NCBI GenBank assembly: GCA_963737365.1
Contig: CAVTSD010000001.1
Coordinates: 620,001 to 684,000, forward strand
Origin: Roseiarcus sp963737365
GTDB lineage: Bacteria; Pseudomonadota; Alphaproteobacteria; Rhizobiales; Beijerinckiaceae
DNA length: 64,000 nt
Direction: 5' to 3'
This document shows, one piece after another, positions 27,619 through 38,449 of the stretch. Both the position numbers and the translations under genes were made by a program. Position 1 is the first letter of the stretch, and each line of letters starts with the position of its first letter. The notes under the pieces are model-generated. The model was not told the origin of the DNA. It did no database searches and was given only the letters and a program-made list of their open reading frames with translations.

Positions 27619-29247
27619 TCAGGTGATAACAGTCGGTTCCTTTCGGCCGGTCCGCTTCTCGATCTCAGCCAGGCTTCGTGAAAGCGCGATGAGGTCGGCG
27701 AGCGCAGCCTGGGTGTCCTGATCGAGCTTGCCCGAGGCCGGCTCGTAATGCTCGATATAGACGCGGAGCGTCGCGCCCACAGTGCCGGTTCCCGACAGCC
27801 GGTAGACGATCCGCGAGCCGCCCTCGAACATCACCCGTATCCCCTGATCGGCCGCATCCGAGCCGTCGACCGGGTCGTGATAGGCGAAATCATCCGCCGC
27901 TTCGACCTTGTGGGCTCCGAGATTCTTGCCGGGAAGGGTCTTGGTCGCATCGCCGAGCGCCGCCATCAGGCCCTTGGCGGCGGCGAGGTCGATCGCCTCG
28001 TAGTCATGCCGCGTATAATAGTTGCGACCATAAGTCCGCCAATGCTCGTTCACGAGGTCGAGCACGGATATGCGGCGTTTGGCGAGAATATTTAGCCAGA
28101 ACAGAACCGCCCAGACGCCGTCCTTCTCGCGGATGTGGTTCGAGCCGGTGCCAAAGCTTTCCTCGCCGCACAGGGTCGCCAAGCCCGCGTCGAGCAGGTT
28201 GCCGAAGAACTTCCATCCCGTCGGGGTCTCGTAGGACTTGATCCCGAGCTTGGCGGCGACGCGGTCCGCGGCGGCGCTGGTCGGCATCGAACGCGCGACG
28301 CCCGCAAGGCCCTTGGCGTAGCCCGGGGCGCAATGGGCGTTGGCGCTGAGGATCGCGAGCGAATCGGAGGGTGTGACATAGGCGTTGCGGCCCAGGATCA
28401 TGTTGCGGTCGCCGTCGCCATCCGACGCCGCGCCGAAGTCCGGGGCGCCGGCCGACATCATGTAGTCGAAGAGGTCCTTGGCGTAGGTCGGATTGGGATC
28501 GGGGTGGTGGCCGCCGAAATCGGGCAAGGGCGTGCCGTTGACCACCGTGCCGGCGCCGGTCTTCAGTTCGTCCTCGAAGATCACATGCGCATAGGGGCCG
28601 GTCACCGCATGCAGCGCGTCGAAACGCATGCGAAAGCCCGACGCGAATAGAGCGCGGATCGCGTCGAAGTCGAACAGCGTCTTCATCAGAGAGAGATATT
28701 GCGTGACCGGATCGATGATTTCGATCTCGGTCCCCTCGACCTTGACGGTTCCGAGACGATCGATGTCGACGTCGGCAGCGTCGGAAATCCTGTATTCGGA
28801 GATCGTCTTGGTGTGGCCGAAGATCGCCTCGGTGACATTCTCGGGGGCGGGGCCGCCGGCGCCGATGTTGTACTTGACGCCGAAATCCCCGTTTGGGCCG
28901 CCGGGATTGTGGCTCGCCGACAGGATGATCCCGCCGTAAGCTTTCAGGGCGCGGATCAAAGCCGAGACGGCCGGGGTTGATAGGATGCCGCCTTTGCCGA
29001 CGACGATGCGGCCAAAGCCGCTCGCCGCAGCAATCTTGATCACGATCTGGATCGCCTCGCGGTTGAAAAAGCGCCCGTCCCCGCCCAGGACGAGCATCTT
29101 GCCCTGAAATCCCTCGAGGGAATTGAAAATCGATTGGATAAAGTTTTCGAGGTAGTGCGGCTCCTGAAAGACCGTGACCTGCTTGCGCAGACCCGAGGTG
29201 CCCGGCCTTTGGTCGGCAAACGGCTTGGTGGCGACGGTCCGGATCAT
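27619..29247 (-). CDS. pgm: Phosphoglucomutase (alpha-D-glucose phosphate specific)
   Basis: The 542-residue enzyme interconverts glucose-1-phosphate and glucose-6-phosphate, linking glycolysis with glycogen and surface polysaccharide synthesis. It has the four-domain alpha-phosphohexomutase layout: PGTSGLRK at the N-terminus, the phosphoserine loop SASHNPGG (catalytic Ser112), the metal loop DGDGDRN, the sugar-binding GEESFGTGSNH, and the phosphate-binding RLSGTGTVGA near the end. Its length matches the bacterial/eukaryotic-like Pgm class. It is divergent from glmM, another phosphohexomutase. Confidence 0.94.
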   Translation of the reverse strand: MIRTVATKPFADQRPGTSGLRKQVTVFQEPHYLENFIQSIFNSLEGFQGKMLVLGGDGRFFNREAIQIVIKIAAASGFGRIVVGKGGILSTPAVSALIRALKAYGGIILSASHNPGGPNGDFGVKYNIGAGGPAPENVTEAIFGHTKTISEYRISDAADVDIDRLGTVKVEGTEIEIIDPVTQYLSLMKTLFDFDAIRALFASGFRMRFDALHAVTGPYAHVIFEDELKTGAGTVVNGTPLPDFGGHHPDPNPTYAKDLFDYMMSAGAPDFGAASDGDGDRNMILGRNAYVTPSDSLAILSANAHCAPGYAKGLAGVARSMPTSAAADRVAAKLGIKSYETPTGWKFFGNLLDAGLATLCGEESFGTGSNHIREKDGVWAVLFWLNILAKRRISVLDLVNEHWRTYGRNYYTRHDYEAIDLAAAKGLMAALGDATKTLPGKNLGAHKVEAADDFAYHDPVDGSDAADQGIRVMFEGGSRIVYRLSGTGTVGATLRVYIEHYEPASGKLDQDTQAALADLIALSRSLAEIEKRTGRKEPTVIT

Positions 29248-29356
29248 CGGCGTTCTCCCAAAGGGCGGCTGAGGGATTTTCGGGCGAGCTTGGACACTCT
29301 AGGCGCCGAACGTGGGATGGGCAACGCCGTCCGCAGGGTTAACGTCTAGCAACCAT

Positions 29357-29384
29357 TTGTGAAACTTTTACCTGCAAGTATGCT
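29357..29384 (+). promoter_or_regulatory. Putative sigma-70-type promoter of glmM
   Basis: TTGTGA (29357-29362) and TATGCT (29379-29384) are separated by 16 bp in an AT-rich pocket about 55 bp ahead of the glmM start. Spacing and sequence fit a housekeeping promoter. An alternative -10 (CTATAT, 29383-29388) would give a 20-bp spacer. Confidence 0.35.
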
Positions 29385-29440
29385 ATATGACGGCCGCGCA
29401 GCGTTTGAATAGCGGCAACTCGCCGGGGAGCCTTCATAAG

Positions 29441-30781
29441 ATGGCGCGCAGATATTTTGGCACCGACGGCATTCGGGGCCGAGCCAACAGCCAAATTACA
29501 GCGGATATGGCGCTCAAGGTCGGCCAGGCGGCTGGACTTGCGTTTCGCCGCGGCGATCACCGCCATCGGGTGGTGATCGGCAAGGATACCCGGCTCTCGA
29601 GCTATATGATCGAATATGCGCTGGTCGCGGGGTTCACCTCCGTCGGCGCCGATGTGTTGCTCCTCGGGCCGGTCCCAACCCCGGCGGTCGCGATGCTGAC
29701 GCGCTCGATGCGCTGCGACCTGGGCGTGATGATCTCTGCTTCCCACAACCCTTATGAAGACAACGGCATCAAGCTGTTCGGCCCGGACGGCTATAAATTG
29801 TCGGACGAGGTCGAAGCGCGCATCGAAACCCTGATGGACGGCGACGTCGCCCCGAAGCTCGCCAATTCCCCCGACCTCGGCCGCGCCAAGCGCATCGACG
29901 ACGTCGACGCCCGCTACATCGAATACGCCAAGCGGACGCTCTCCCGCGAGGTGTCGCTCGAAGGCCTGCGCGTGGTCGTCGACTGCGCTAATGGCGCCGC
30001 TTACAAGGTCGCGCCCGAAGCGCTGTGGGAGCTCGGCGCCGAGGTGATCAAGATCGGCGTCGAGCCCAACGGGCTCAACATCAATTTCGAGGTCGGTTCG
30101 ACCGCGCCCGAGGCTTTGGCGCGCAAGGTGCGCGAGATGCGGGCGGACGTCGGCATTGCGCTCGACGGCGACGCCGACCGGGTGATTCTGATCGACGAAA
30201 AGGGGCGCCTGATCGACGGCGATCAGGTGATGGCCGTGATCGCCGAGAGCTGGCGTGACGAAGGCCGATTGGCAAAGCCGGGCGTCGTCGCTACCGTCAT
30301 GTCGAACCTCGGGCTCGAGCGCCATCTCGCGAGTTTGGGGCTCGCGCTCGAGCGCACCGCGGTCGGCGACCGCTACGTGATCGAGCGCATGCGGCAAAAA
30401 GGCTTCAACGTGGGCGGCGAGCAATCCGGCCATATTATCCTGTCCGACTATTCGACCACCGGCGACGGTCTTGTGGCGGCGATGCAGGTGCTGGCGATGG
30501 TGCAAAAACTTGGCAAGCCAGCGAGCGAAGTCTGCCGTCGATTCGAGCCGGTGCCGCAGGTCTTGCGCAATGTTCGTTTCAAGGGCGGTCGGCCGCTTGA
30601 GAATCCGGCGGTGGCGAAGGCGATCGCGGATGCGACCGCCCGCCTGGGCGCGCGTGGCCGACTTCTGGTCCGCCCCTCCGGCACCGAGCCCGTGATCCGG
30701 GTGATGGGGGAAGCGGACGATCAAGCGCTCGTCGACTCTCTTGTCAGCGACGTGTGCGACGCGGTCGCCGGCGCCGCCTAG
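29441..30781 (+). CDS. glmM: Phosphoglucosamine mutase
   Basis: The 446-residue enzyme converts glucosamine-6-phosphate to glucosamine-1-phosphate for peptidoglycan and lipopolysaccharide precursors. It begins with the family signature RYFGTDGIRG and carries the phosphoserine loop SASHNP (catalytic Ser101), the metal loop DGDADRV, the substrate loop GGEQSGHI and the phosphate loop RPSGTEPVIRV. The ATG at 29441 gives the standard N-terminus. The gene stands without ftsH, which often precedes it in rhizobia. Confidence 0.96.
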   Translation: MARRYFGTDGIRGRANSQITADMALKVGQAAGLAFRRGDHRHRVVIGKDTRLSSYMIEYALVAGFTSVGADVLLLGPVPTPAVAMLTRSMRCDLGVMISASHNPYEDNGIKLFGPDGYKLSDEVEARIETLMDGDVAPKLANSPDLGRAKRIDDVDARYIEYAKRTLSREVSLEGLRVVVDCANGAAYKVAPEALWELGAEVIKIGVEPNGLNINFEVGSTAPEALARKVREMRADVGIALDGDADRVILIDEKGRLIDGDQVMAVIAESWRDEGRLAKPGVVATVMSNLGLERHLASLGLALERTAVGDRYVIERMRQKGFNVGGEQSGHIILSDYSTTGDGLVAAMQVLAMVQKLGKPASEVCRRFEPVPQVLRNVRFKGGRPLENPAVAKAIADATARLGARGRLLVRPSGTEPVIRVMGEADDQALVDSLVSDVCDAVAGAA

Positions 30782-30849
30782 GCGGAGAGCGCCGCGGGTC
30801 ACGGAACTCATACGACTAGGCTTAGCGTGAGGCCACGAGGGCAAACGCA

Positions 30850-31482
30850 GTGAGAGACGGACGACAAACTAGATGGATGTGGCCGGCTATCGCCTTCAGC
30901 GCTTCGCTGGGAGTGGGCCTCGCCTCGTTGGCCGCGCCGAGGCACGGAAACATCACCCTTGCGCTCGCGACGAGCGCGAGGGTAGCCTTTCTCTTCTTTT
31001 GGCCTGCCTACGCAGGCGGCGCATTGACTTCGCTCTTCGGCAGCGTCTTTGCGCCTTTGAAGGAACACTCGCGCGACCTCGGCCTCGCGTTCGCCGCTGC
31101 TATCTCCGTCCATCTCAGCTTTGTGGCCTATCTTTGCCTAACCGGACACGCGCCGTCGACCAGGACGTTGATCATTTTTGGGACCGCCGCCGCTTTCACC
31201 TATCTTCTTGCGCTGCTTTCCGTCAGCCGTGTGCGGCAGGCGCTGCCGCCCACATTTTGGCCGCCGATTCGCTTCGTCGCCATGAATTACATCGCGTTGG
31301 CGTTTCTGCTTGATTTCAAGCGATTCCCAACGAACGATATGCGAGAAAACCTTGCATATCTGCCATTTGCGGCCCTCGCGATCATTGGGCCGGCGCTAAG
31401 ATTCGCTGCTTGGCTCCATCACCAATTTTCATGGAAATCAGGCAGCCTGATCCGCCCTCGCGGAGCCCTAAAGAATTCTTAA
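30850..31482 (+). CDS. Ferric-reductase-like / MsrQ-like transmembrane protein
   Basis: The 210-residue protein has five to six hydrophobic segments. Histidines lie within or next to membrane segments (for example AAISVHLSFVAYLCL), as in haem-binding ferric reductase-like membrane domains. The FGTAAAFTYLLALLS stretch and overall size also fit that superfamily. No partner MsrP or oxidoreductase is adjacent. The start is a GTG at 30850. The family is assigned by general resemblance. Confidence 0.5.
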   Translation: MRDGRQTRWMWPAIAFSASLGVGLASLAAPRHGNITLALATSARVAFLFFWPAYAGGALTSLFGSVFAPLKEHSRDLGLAFAAAISVHLSFVAYLCLTGHAPSTRTLIIFGTAAAFTYLLALLSVSRVRQALPPTFWPPIRFVAMNYIALAFLLDFKRFPTNDMRENLAYLPFAALAIIGPALRFAAWLHHQFSWKSGSLIRPRGALKNS

Positions 31483-31552
31483 CCGCGCTAAAAAAATTCT
31501 TGCTTTCAAATTTCTCGAATCACCGTAACATGCCAGTGTCGTCAACCAGCCG

Positions 31553-31568
31553 AAAGGAGGTGATCCAG
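31553..31568 (+). promoter_or_regulatory. Perfect 16-nt Shine-Dalgarno sequence
   Basis: AAAGGAGGTGATCCAG is exactly complementary to the canonical bacterial 16S rRNA 3' end (CTGGATCACCTCCTTT). Natural sites usually match 4-7 bases. The core GGAGG lies seven bases before a GTG codon whose first base is the last base of this site. Confidence 0.75.
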
Positions 31569-31642
31569 TGTCTCATTGTCTTACGCCCCGCGTGATCGAC
31601 GAGGCCTGGGTTATTGCCCCCGCGAAGGAATTTCGCGCATAG
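31568..31642 (+). CDS. 24-residue peptide ORF behind an extended Shine-Dalgarno site
   Basis: A GTG-initiated ORF of 24 codons ends at TAG and encodes a peptide beginning MSHCLTPRVIDEAW and ending AKEFRA. It has no hydrophobic segment and one cysteine. It has a complete 16-nt anti-16S match, an AT-rich region resembling a promoter upstream, and a terminator 55 bp downstream, so it forms a compact transcription unit of about 200 nt. I do not recognise the peptide. The RNA could be a leader, a small-protein mRNA or a dual-function sRNA. Confidence 0.5.
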   Translation: MSHCLTPRVIDEAWVIAPAKEFRA

Positions 31643-31697
31643 CTCTCGCTAGGCAAGAACTCTAGGGCGCCGACGAGCTTTGCGTGGCGCGACAATG

Positions 31698-31733
31698 GAA
31701 GGGTCGTTCCGAAAGGAGCGGCCCTTCTCTTTT
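31698..31733 (+). terminator. Rho-independent terminator with GAAA tetraloop
   Basis: A 13-bp stem with two G-U wobbles (31698-31710 with 31715-31727) closes on a GAAA tetraloop and is followed by TCTTTT. It ends the small transcription unit that contains the 24-codon ORF and lies about 280 bp before purC. Confidence 0.85.
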
Positions 31734-32011
31734 CTGGGACTTCAGAGCTTTCCTATGCCACAATTTCAGATGCCCAATCGACCCGCCGCCGCCCCGACCT
31801 TTGGCTAACCGGCCCCGCGATGGGGAAAGTTTGTGCCGGGGCCGGCAATCAGGTAGGTTATCGAAACGGTGCAGGCTCCGGGTCCGGACGAGTCCAATGC
31901 TTGGGTTTCGCGGTCCGAATCCCCATATCCCAAGTCGTAATCGCGGCTTCCCCGGGATAGCCGTTAGAAAAGGCCACGCGAATGGATTTCCTCAAGCCAC
32001 GGTCGCACCGC

Positions 32012-32779
32012 ATGAATCGCCGCAGACGCATTTATGAAGGTAAAGCCAAGGTCCTCTATGAGGGCCCGGAGCCTGGCACGCTCATCCAGTACTTCAAGGA
32101 TGACGCGACCGCGTTCAACGCCAAGAAGCATGAGGTCATCGAGGGCAAGGGCGTTCTCAACAACCGAATCTCCGAATATGTCTTCCAGCGGCTGAATGAC
32201 ATTGGCGTGCCGACACATTTCATCCGCCGAATCAATATGCGCGAGCAATTGATTCGCGAGGTGGAGATCATTCCGCTCGAGGTCGTGGTGCGCAATGTCG
32301 CGGCCGGGTCGTTGTCCACTCGCCTCGGCCTAGAGGAAGGCACGCAGCTTCCGAGGTCGATCATCGAGTTTTATTACAAGAACGATCAGCTGAACGACCC
32401 GATGGTCTCGGAAGAGCACATCACGGCGTTCGGCTGGGCTGCGCCGCAGGAAATCGATGACATCATGGCGCTCGCGATTCGCGTCAACGATTTTCTGTCC
32501 GGGCTCTTCCTTGGGGTCGGCATACGGCTGGTCGATTTCAAGATCGAAACTGGCCGGTTGTGGGAAGGCGAGACGATGCGGATCGTGCTCGCCGACGAGA
32601 TCAGTCCCGATTCGTGTCGTCTGTGGGACGTCAAGACCAACGACAAGATGGACAAGGACCGGTTCCGCAAGGACCTTGGGGGCATGATCGAGGCCTATAC
32701 CGAAGTCGCCCGAAGGCTCGGCGTCGTGCAGGAGAGCGAATATACCCGCGCCGCTGCCGGTCCCAGGTTGGTCAAGTAG
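32012..32779 (+). CDS. purC: Phosphoribosylaminoimidazole-succinocarboxamide synthase
   Basis: The 255-residue SAICAR synthetase joins CAIR and aspartate with ATP in purine biosynthesis. Family motifs are present: IYEGKAKVLYEG (phosphate-binding), VEIIPLEVVVRNVAAGS, LVDFKIETG, and ADEISPDSCRLWD. The ATG at 32012 gives MNRRRRIYEGK, the usual rhizobial N-terminus. A strong terminator follows immediately; purS, a common downstream neighbour in this group, is absent and the TIR-SLOG island lies there instead. Confidence 0.96.
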   Translation: MNRRRRIYEGKAKVLYEGPEPGTLIQYFKDDATAFNAKKHEVIEGKGVLNNRISEYVFQRLNDIGVPTHFIRRINMREQLIREVEIIPLEVVVRNVAAGSLSTRLGLEEGTQLPRSIIEFYYKNDQLNDPMVSEEHITAFGWAAPQEIDDIMALAIRVNDFLSGLFLGVGIRLVDFKIETGRLWEGETMRIVLADEISPDSCRLWDVKTNDKMDKDRFRKDLGGMIEAYTEVARRLGVVQESEYTRAAAGPRLVK

Positions 32780-32788
32780 GCGCCTGTA

Positions 32789-32818
32789 CGTCGGCGACTT
32801 GGGAGCGCCGACGTTTTT
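32789..32818 (+). terminator. Rho-independent terminator after purC
   Basis: An 8-bp perfect stem (CGTCGGCG 32789-32796 with CGCCGACG 32806-32813) around a 9-base loop is followed by TTTTT. It starts nine bases after the purC stop, making purC a separate unit from the genes downstream. Confidence 0.88.
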
Positions 32819-33111
32819 CACCTAGGAGGGGCTGGTCTTCGGACTGGAAAATCGGGTCTGCTCGCTTGGCGCGGGCACCCCTGTACTTGAGTCGCACTCC
32901 GCAAAATTCCCGACAGTGAGAGCCTTGCGGGCGCTAACGCTCGCGACCGGTCCGCTTGACGACAAGCCGGAGGTCGCACCGAGTCCACGACGCAATTCAT
33001 CAGCCTTGAATCCTCGGCTTGCTAAGATTCGGCAATCACGCGATTATCTGAACGCTCGGTTGCGTGATCGATGAATTTGAGTATTAGGCGCTGCGACCCA
33101 CGGGGAAGCGG
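32819..33111. other. Intergenic region upstream of the TIR gene
   Basis: About 290 bp lie between the purC terminator and the TIR gene. I see no coding sequence or recognisable relic. It becomes less GC-rich towards the TIR gene and presumably contains that gene's promoter, but no clear -35/-10 pair stands out. Confidence 0.45.
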
Positions 33112-34377
33112 GTGGCTGGAATACCTTTTCAGAAGCGGAGTTATGACGTCTTCGTCAGCTACGCTCACGCCGATTTCTCGCGCGTTGACCCGATTGTTCG
33201 TTTGCTCAGCCGAATGGCCAATGTGAAGGTCTGGTTTGACGATCGGAGTGGGAATGCGTCCGAAGGATCGTCTGACTTATTGAGCAAAGCGATTGGGGAT
33301 TCGCGCGCCGCGATTTTCTTCTTGTCGGAGCTTTGGAAGAAGAGGCCATGGTGCAAGAAGGAACTGGAATGGTCTTTTGCTCAGCAAAGTGAGAACGACG
33401 AATTTTCAGTCATTGCTGCAAAACTTGAGCAGCATGACCCACTCGATCAGCTCAAAACCGGAGAAATCCTCGACTTTGAAAAGGTGACCCCGCAGGCCAT
33501 TGCGACTCTCCTTCGTTCGCTCGGAGGTCGAGCCCCGCGACGCGTCGACAATGACTATGACGTTTATCTGTCCGCGCCCTGGAGCAGGCGAACCCCCGTG
33601 ACGGCTCGCGCTCTGGAGGCTCTGAAGCAACCTGATTTGGGGTGGCGACTGGTCGGCAACTCGCCGAGCCACCAACGGTTCGGCGTAAAAAGGGTTGAAG
33701 CAATCGTCCGCACCACGCGCGGGATGGTTGTGGTGCTACCGTACGATCCCTCGCAGCAGGACCACAATTACACGTCGCAATTCATGCTAGGCGAAGCGAA
33801 AGATGCGGTGGCGATCAACAAGCCGCTTTTATTGCTTTACGAGCAGGGCGTGCAGATCCCCGAAGAGATAGCCAACTATGCGTTCCGCGCTGTCCAGTTG
33901 AGCGTGAACGCAGACAGCGATGCGCTGCAGAGCGTCTTGCAAGCGTTCGATGAGAAGCTGGAACAACAACCTCGCGACAATTCGGGCGCCTTCATCTTCT
34001 ACGCAGGGTCTCTCAAGAACAAATCGGACGACCTCAAAACGGTCGTGGAGCGGGGCAGCAATATGCCCTTTGAGCGGGGCGAGGGATTGTCCGGAATGAA
34101 CGCGCCGAGGGAGATCGTCAGCCGGATCGAGAAAGCGGCTCTTGTCATCGCGGATCTTTCCGGTGACCGACGCAATACAATGATCGAGGTGGGCGCAGCG
34201 ATCGCGCTGGACAAGGAGCTCAGGCTCTTGGTGAAGAACGATCCGCCCGGAACAGCCCCGAAAAAGGCCTTTATGTTGGAGGGCCGGGAGGTCTTCGGCT
34301 ACGATAGCCCGGAAGAGCACTTGTCTCTCTGCTATAATTTCGCGCGGCAGTATCGCCGCAAAGTTTATTTCGCCTGA
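33112..34377 (+). CDS. TIR-domain protein with two C-terminal nucleotide-binding-like domains
   Basis: The 421-residue protein starts with a TIR domain (about 10-140): YDVFVSYAHADF, a BB-loop region VWFDDRSGN, and WCKKELEW, where Glu84 occupies the position of the catalytic glutamate of NAD-cleaving TIR enzymes. A second alpha/beta segment (about 148-285) begins YDVYLSAPWSRR and has MVVVLPYD. The third (about 292-420) has ALVIADLSGDRRNTMIEVGAAIALDKE, the pattern of the nucleoside deoxyribosyltransferase-like superfamily with Glu359 at the catalytic position. The start is a GTG. The gene is followed after 85 bp by a SLOG-domain gene. A role in NAD-based signalling or defence is an inference. 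Confidence 0.82.
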   Translation: MAGIPFQKRSYDVFVSYAHADFSRVDPIVRLLSRMANVKVWFDDRSGNASEGSSDLLSKAIGDSRAAIFFLSELWKKRPWCKKELEWSFAQQSENDEFSVIAAKLEQHDPLDQLKTGEILDFEKVTPQAIATLLRSLGGRAPRRVDNDYDVYLSAPWSRRTPVTARALEALKQPDLGWRLVGNSPSHQRFGVKRVEAIVRTTRGMVVVLPYDPSQQDHNYTSQFMLGEAKDAVAINKPLLLLYEQGVQIPEEIANYAFRAVQLSVNADSDALQSVLQAFDEKLEQQPRDNSGAFIFYAGSLKNKSDDLKTVVERGSNMPFERGEGLSGMNAPREIVSRIEKAALVIADLSGDRRNTMIEVGAAIALDKELRLLVKNDPPGTAPKKAFMLEGREVFGYDSPEEHLSLCYNFARQYRRKVYFA

Positions 34378-34462
34378 CGAGCAAGTCGCTCAGTACGCAG
34401 ACTGCGACCGGTCCATCATTTCTACGCGTGAGCGTCGAGCAAACAGCGAGCGGAGCGCGTCC

Positions 34463-35044
34463 ATGCCTGGGCCAAGCCGTCAGCCGCCTCGAAAGGTCGT
34501 GCTGTTTAGCGGACACATGATCGACGCCCCCGGTCGCGAGAAGCCACGCTTTCCAGCCGACAAAGAGTCAATCGCCTCGAGAGCGATTGCTGGCGCTTTG
34601 GCTGACCTCCACATGGGCTCCGACGACCTTGGCGTCTGCGGCGGCGCGTGCGGTGGCGATCTTTTGTTCGCGGAAGCCGTGCTCGGGCGGTCTGCGCTGG
34701 TCGAGATCTACATCCCGTTCGAGGAGTCGAACTTCCTTGAGACGTCGGTCGATTTTGCCGACAAAGACTGGCGCGAGCGGTTTTTCGCCGCCAAAGCCCG
34801 ATCGGCCCTGCACATCGCGCCGCACGAACTCGGTCCTCTCAACGAGGGCCAGGACCCTTATGAACGCAACAACCGCTGGATACTCGATGCAGCCGTGCGT
34901 TTCGGCGCCGACAAGGTCGACTTTGTCTGTCTCTGGAACGGCGAGGGCGGCGACGGGCCGGGCGGCGCTCAGCACATGATGGAAGAGGTTCGCCAGCGCG
35001 GCGGACGCATTCGCTGGCTCGACACGAGGACTTTGTGGGGCTGA
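34463..35044 (+). CDS. Stand-alone SLOG-like (LOG/DprA-type Rossmann) nucleotide-sensor protein
   Basis: The 193-residue protein is a single alpha/beta domain. It has an opening strand KVVLFSGHMID (11-21), the glycine-rich loop GVCGGACGGDLLFAEA (57-72), EIYIPFE (81-87) and FVCLWNGEGGDGPGGAQHM (154-172). These match the SLOG superfamily, whose members bind NAD-derived or other nucleotides, for example in Thoeris ThsA. There is no attached effector (no SIR2, nuclease or membrane segment). It lies 85 bp after the TIR gene on the same strand, so a TIR-made ligand sensed by SLOG is a plausible, untested link. Confidence 0.72.
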   Translation: MPGPSRQPPRKVVLFSGHMIDAPGREKPRFPADKESIASRAIAGALADLHMGSDDLGVCGGACGGDLLFAEAVLGRSALVEIYIPFEESNFLETSVDFADKDWRERFFAAKARSALHIAPHELGPLNEGQDPYERNNRWILDAAVRFGADKVDFVCLWNGEGGDGPGGAQHMMEEVRQRGGRIRWLDTRTLWG

Positions 35045-35386
35045 CTTGGAGCGCGAGGCTAACTCGCAAGTTGCCTTTTGGTTAAGCCAAAAGTGCAACA
35101 GCCCAGGCGGTAATTAATTGCATAAAATCAGAAACAAAGTTAAGCTCGACCGATGGACAATCCCCAATTCAAGATCGTCTTTTGGCGCTTCCGCTAGCGG
35201 CCTTGCAACCCAGAAAGCCGCACGAAAAACTTTGAACGTTTTTCCCGTGTAACCCATTGAAAAGTCTCGATTCGGACGAGAGAATCCAAGGAAATCCAAG
35301 AAAATCCAACCCTCATATTCGGGGGTTTTCGGGGCAAAACGGCCACCAACCAAGGAAACCCAAATAGATCGACCTGAACAACATCG
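35045..35386. other. AT-rich non-coding block at the end of the TIR-SLOG island
   Basis: This 342-bp stretch is more AT-rich than its surroundings, has no supported gene, and contains repeated GGAAATCCAAG-like units and a 17-bp motif also found at 43 kb (listed separately). It separates the island from the 3' end of acnA and may mark an integration or recombination site. Confidence 0.55.
35248..35264 (-). repeat. 17-bp inverted repeat copy A (att-like core)
   Basis: On the minus strand this reads CTTTTCAATGGGTTACA, identical to 43054-43070 on the plus strand. Both are preceded at a similar distance by TTGGATTT and CCTTGG words, so the similarity extends imperfectly over about 60 bp. Both copies lie in AT-rich non-coding DNA beside atypical genes. 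Confidence 0.6.
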
Positions 35387-38098
<2,712 letters not shown>

Positions 38099-38228
38099 TT
38101 CGGGCGCTCCGGACGAGGCGTGGGGATGGGAAGGCTTATAGATATAATCGGACGCGTGGGCTACACAAACCGGATTCCAACGCAAGTTTCAGGCCGGCTA
38201 TTCGTCTCAAAGGTGCGTAAAACGCGTT

Positions 38229-38374
38229 GGTCTCCAAGGACGTGTCGCGCTGGTGACTGGCGCATTGGGAGCGGGCAAGGGGAAGACGTGGCGCAGGCGA
38301 CGGTCATGGTGATCGGCAACGGCTTTATCACCGGCCAGGCTATCGCGGTGAATGACCGGCTGGCGTTTCTTTAA
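38229..38374 (+). pseudogene. Relic of an SDR (FabG-like) gene with internal deletion
   Basis: Between acnA and ccmA, the frame at 38229 translates to GLQGRVALVTGALGAGKG, a typical SDR N-terminus with its cofactor loop. About 20 codons later a different frame gives IGNGFITGQAIAVNDRLAFL followed by a stop, a typical SDR C-terminus (normally ITGQxIxVNGG). Roughly 200 codons between them are missing, and the two pieces are in different frames, so this is a decayed remnant. The parental function is unknown. Confidence 0.6.
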
Positions 38375-38449
38375 GTTTGTTCGGGCTAGGCAGAGGCGTC
38401 AGGGAACGGAGCGCGCGACGCGACCCGCTATTACCCGCACGGAGAGGCA

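Larger units (their letters stand above)
31483..32011. other. Intergenic region containing a small independent transcription unit
   Basis: This 530-bp stretch holds an AT-rich promoter-like start (31470-31530), a full-length Shine-Dalgarno site, a 24-codon ORF and a strong hairpin terminator, each listed separately. The remaining 280 bp (31734-32011) before purC show no further gene that I can support and presumably hold the purC promoter and leader. Confidence 0.6.

Noticed and set aside
31553..31568. Fragment of a 16S rRNA gene
   Set aside because: The match is limited to 16 bases complementary to the 16S tail, with no further rRNA sequence around it, and is correctly placed as a ribosome-binding site.
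33112..35044. Classical Thoeris system
   Set aside because: There is no ThsA with a SIR2, macro or membrane effector domain; SLOG stands alone and the TIR protein has extra domains, so only a Thoeris-like relation is claimed.
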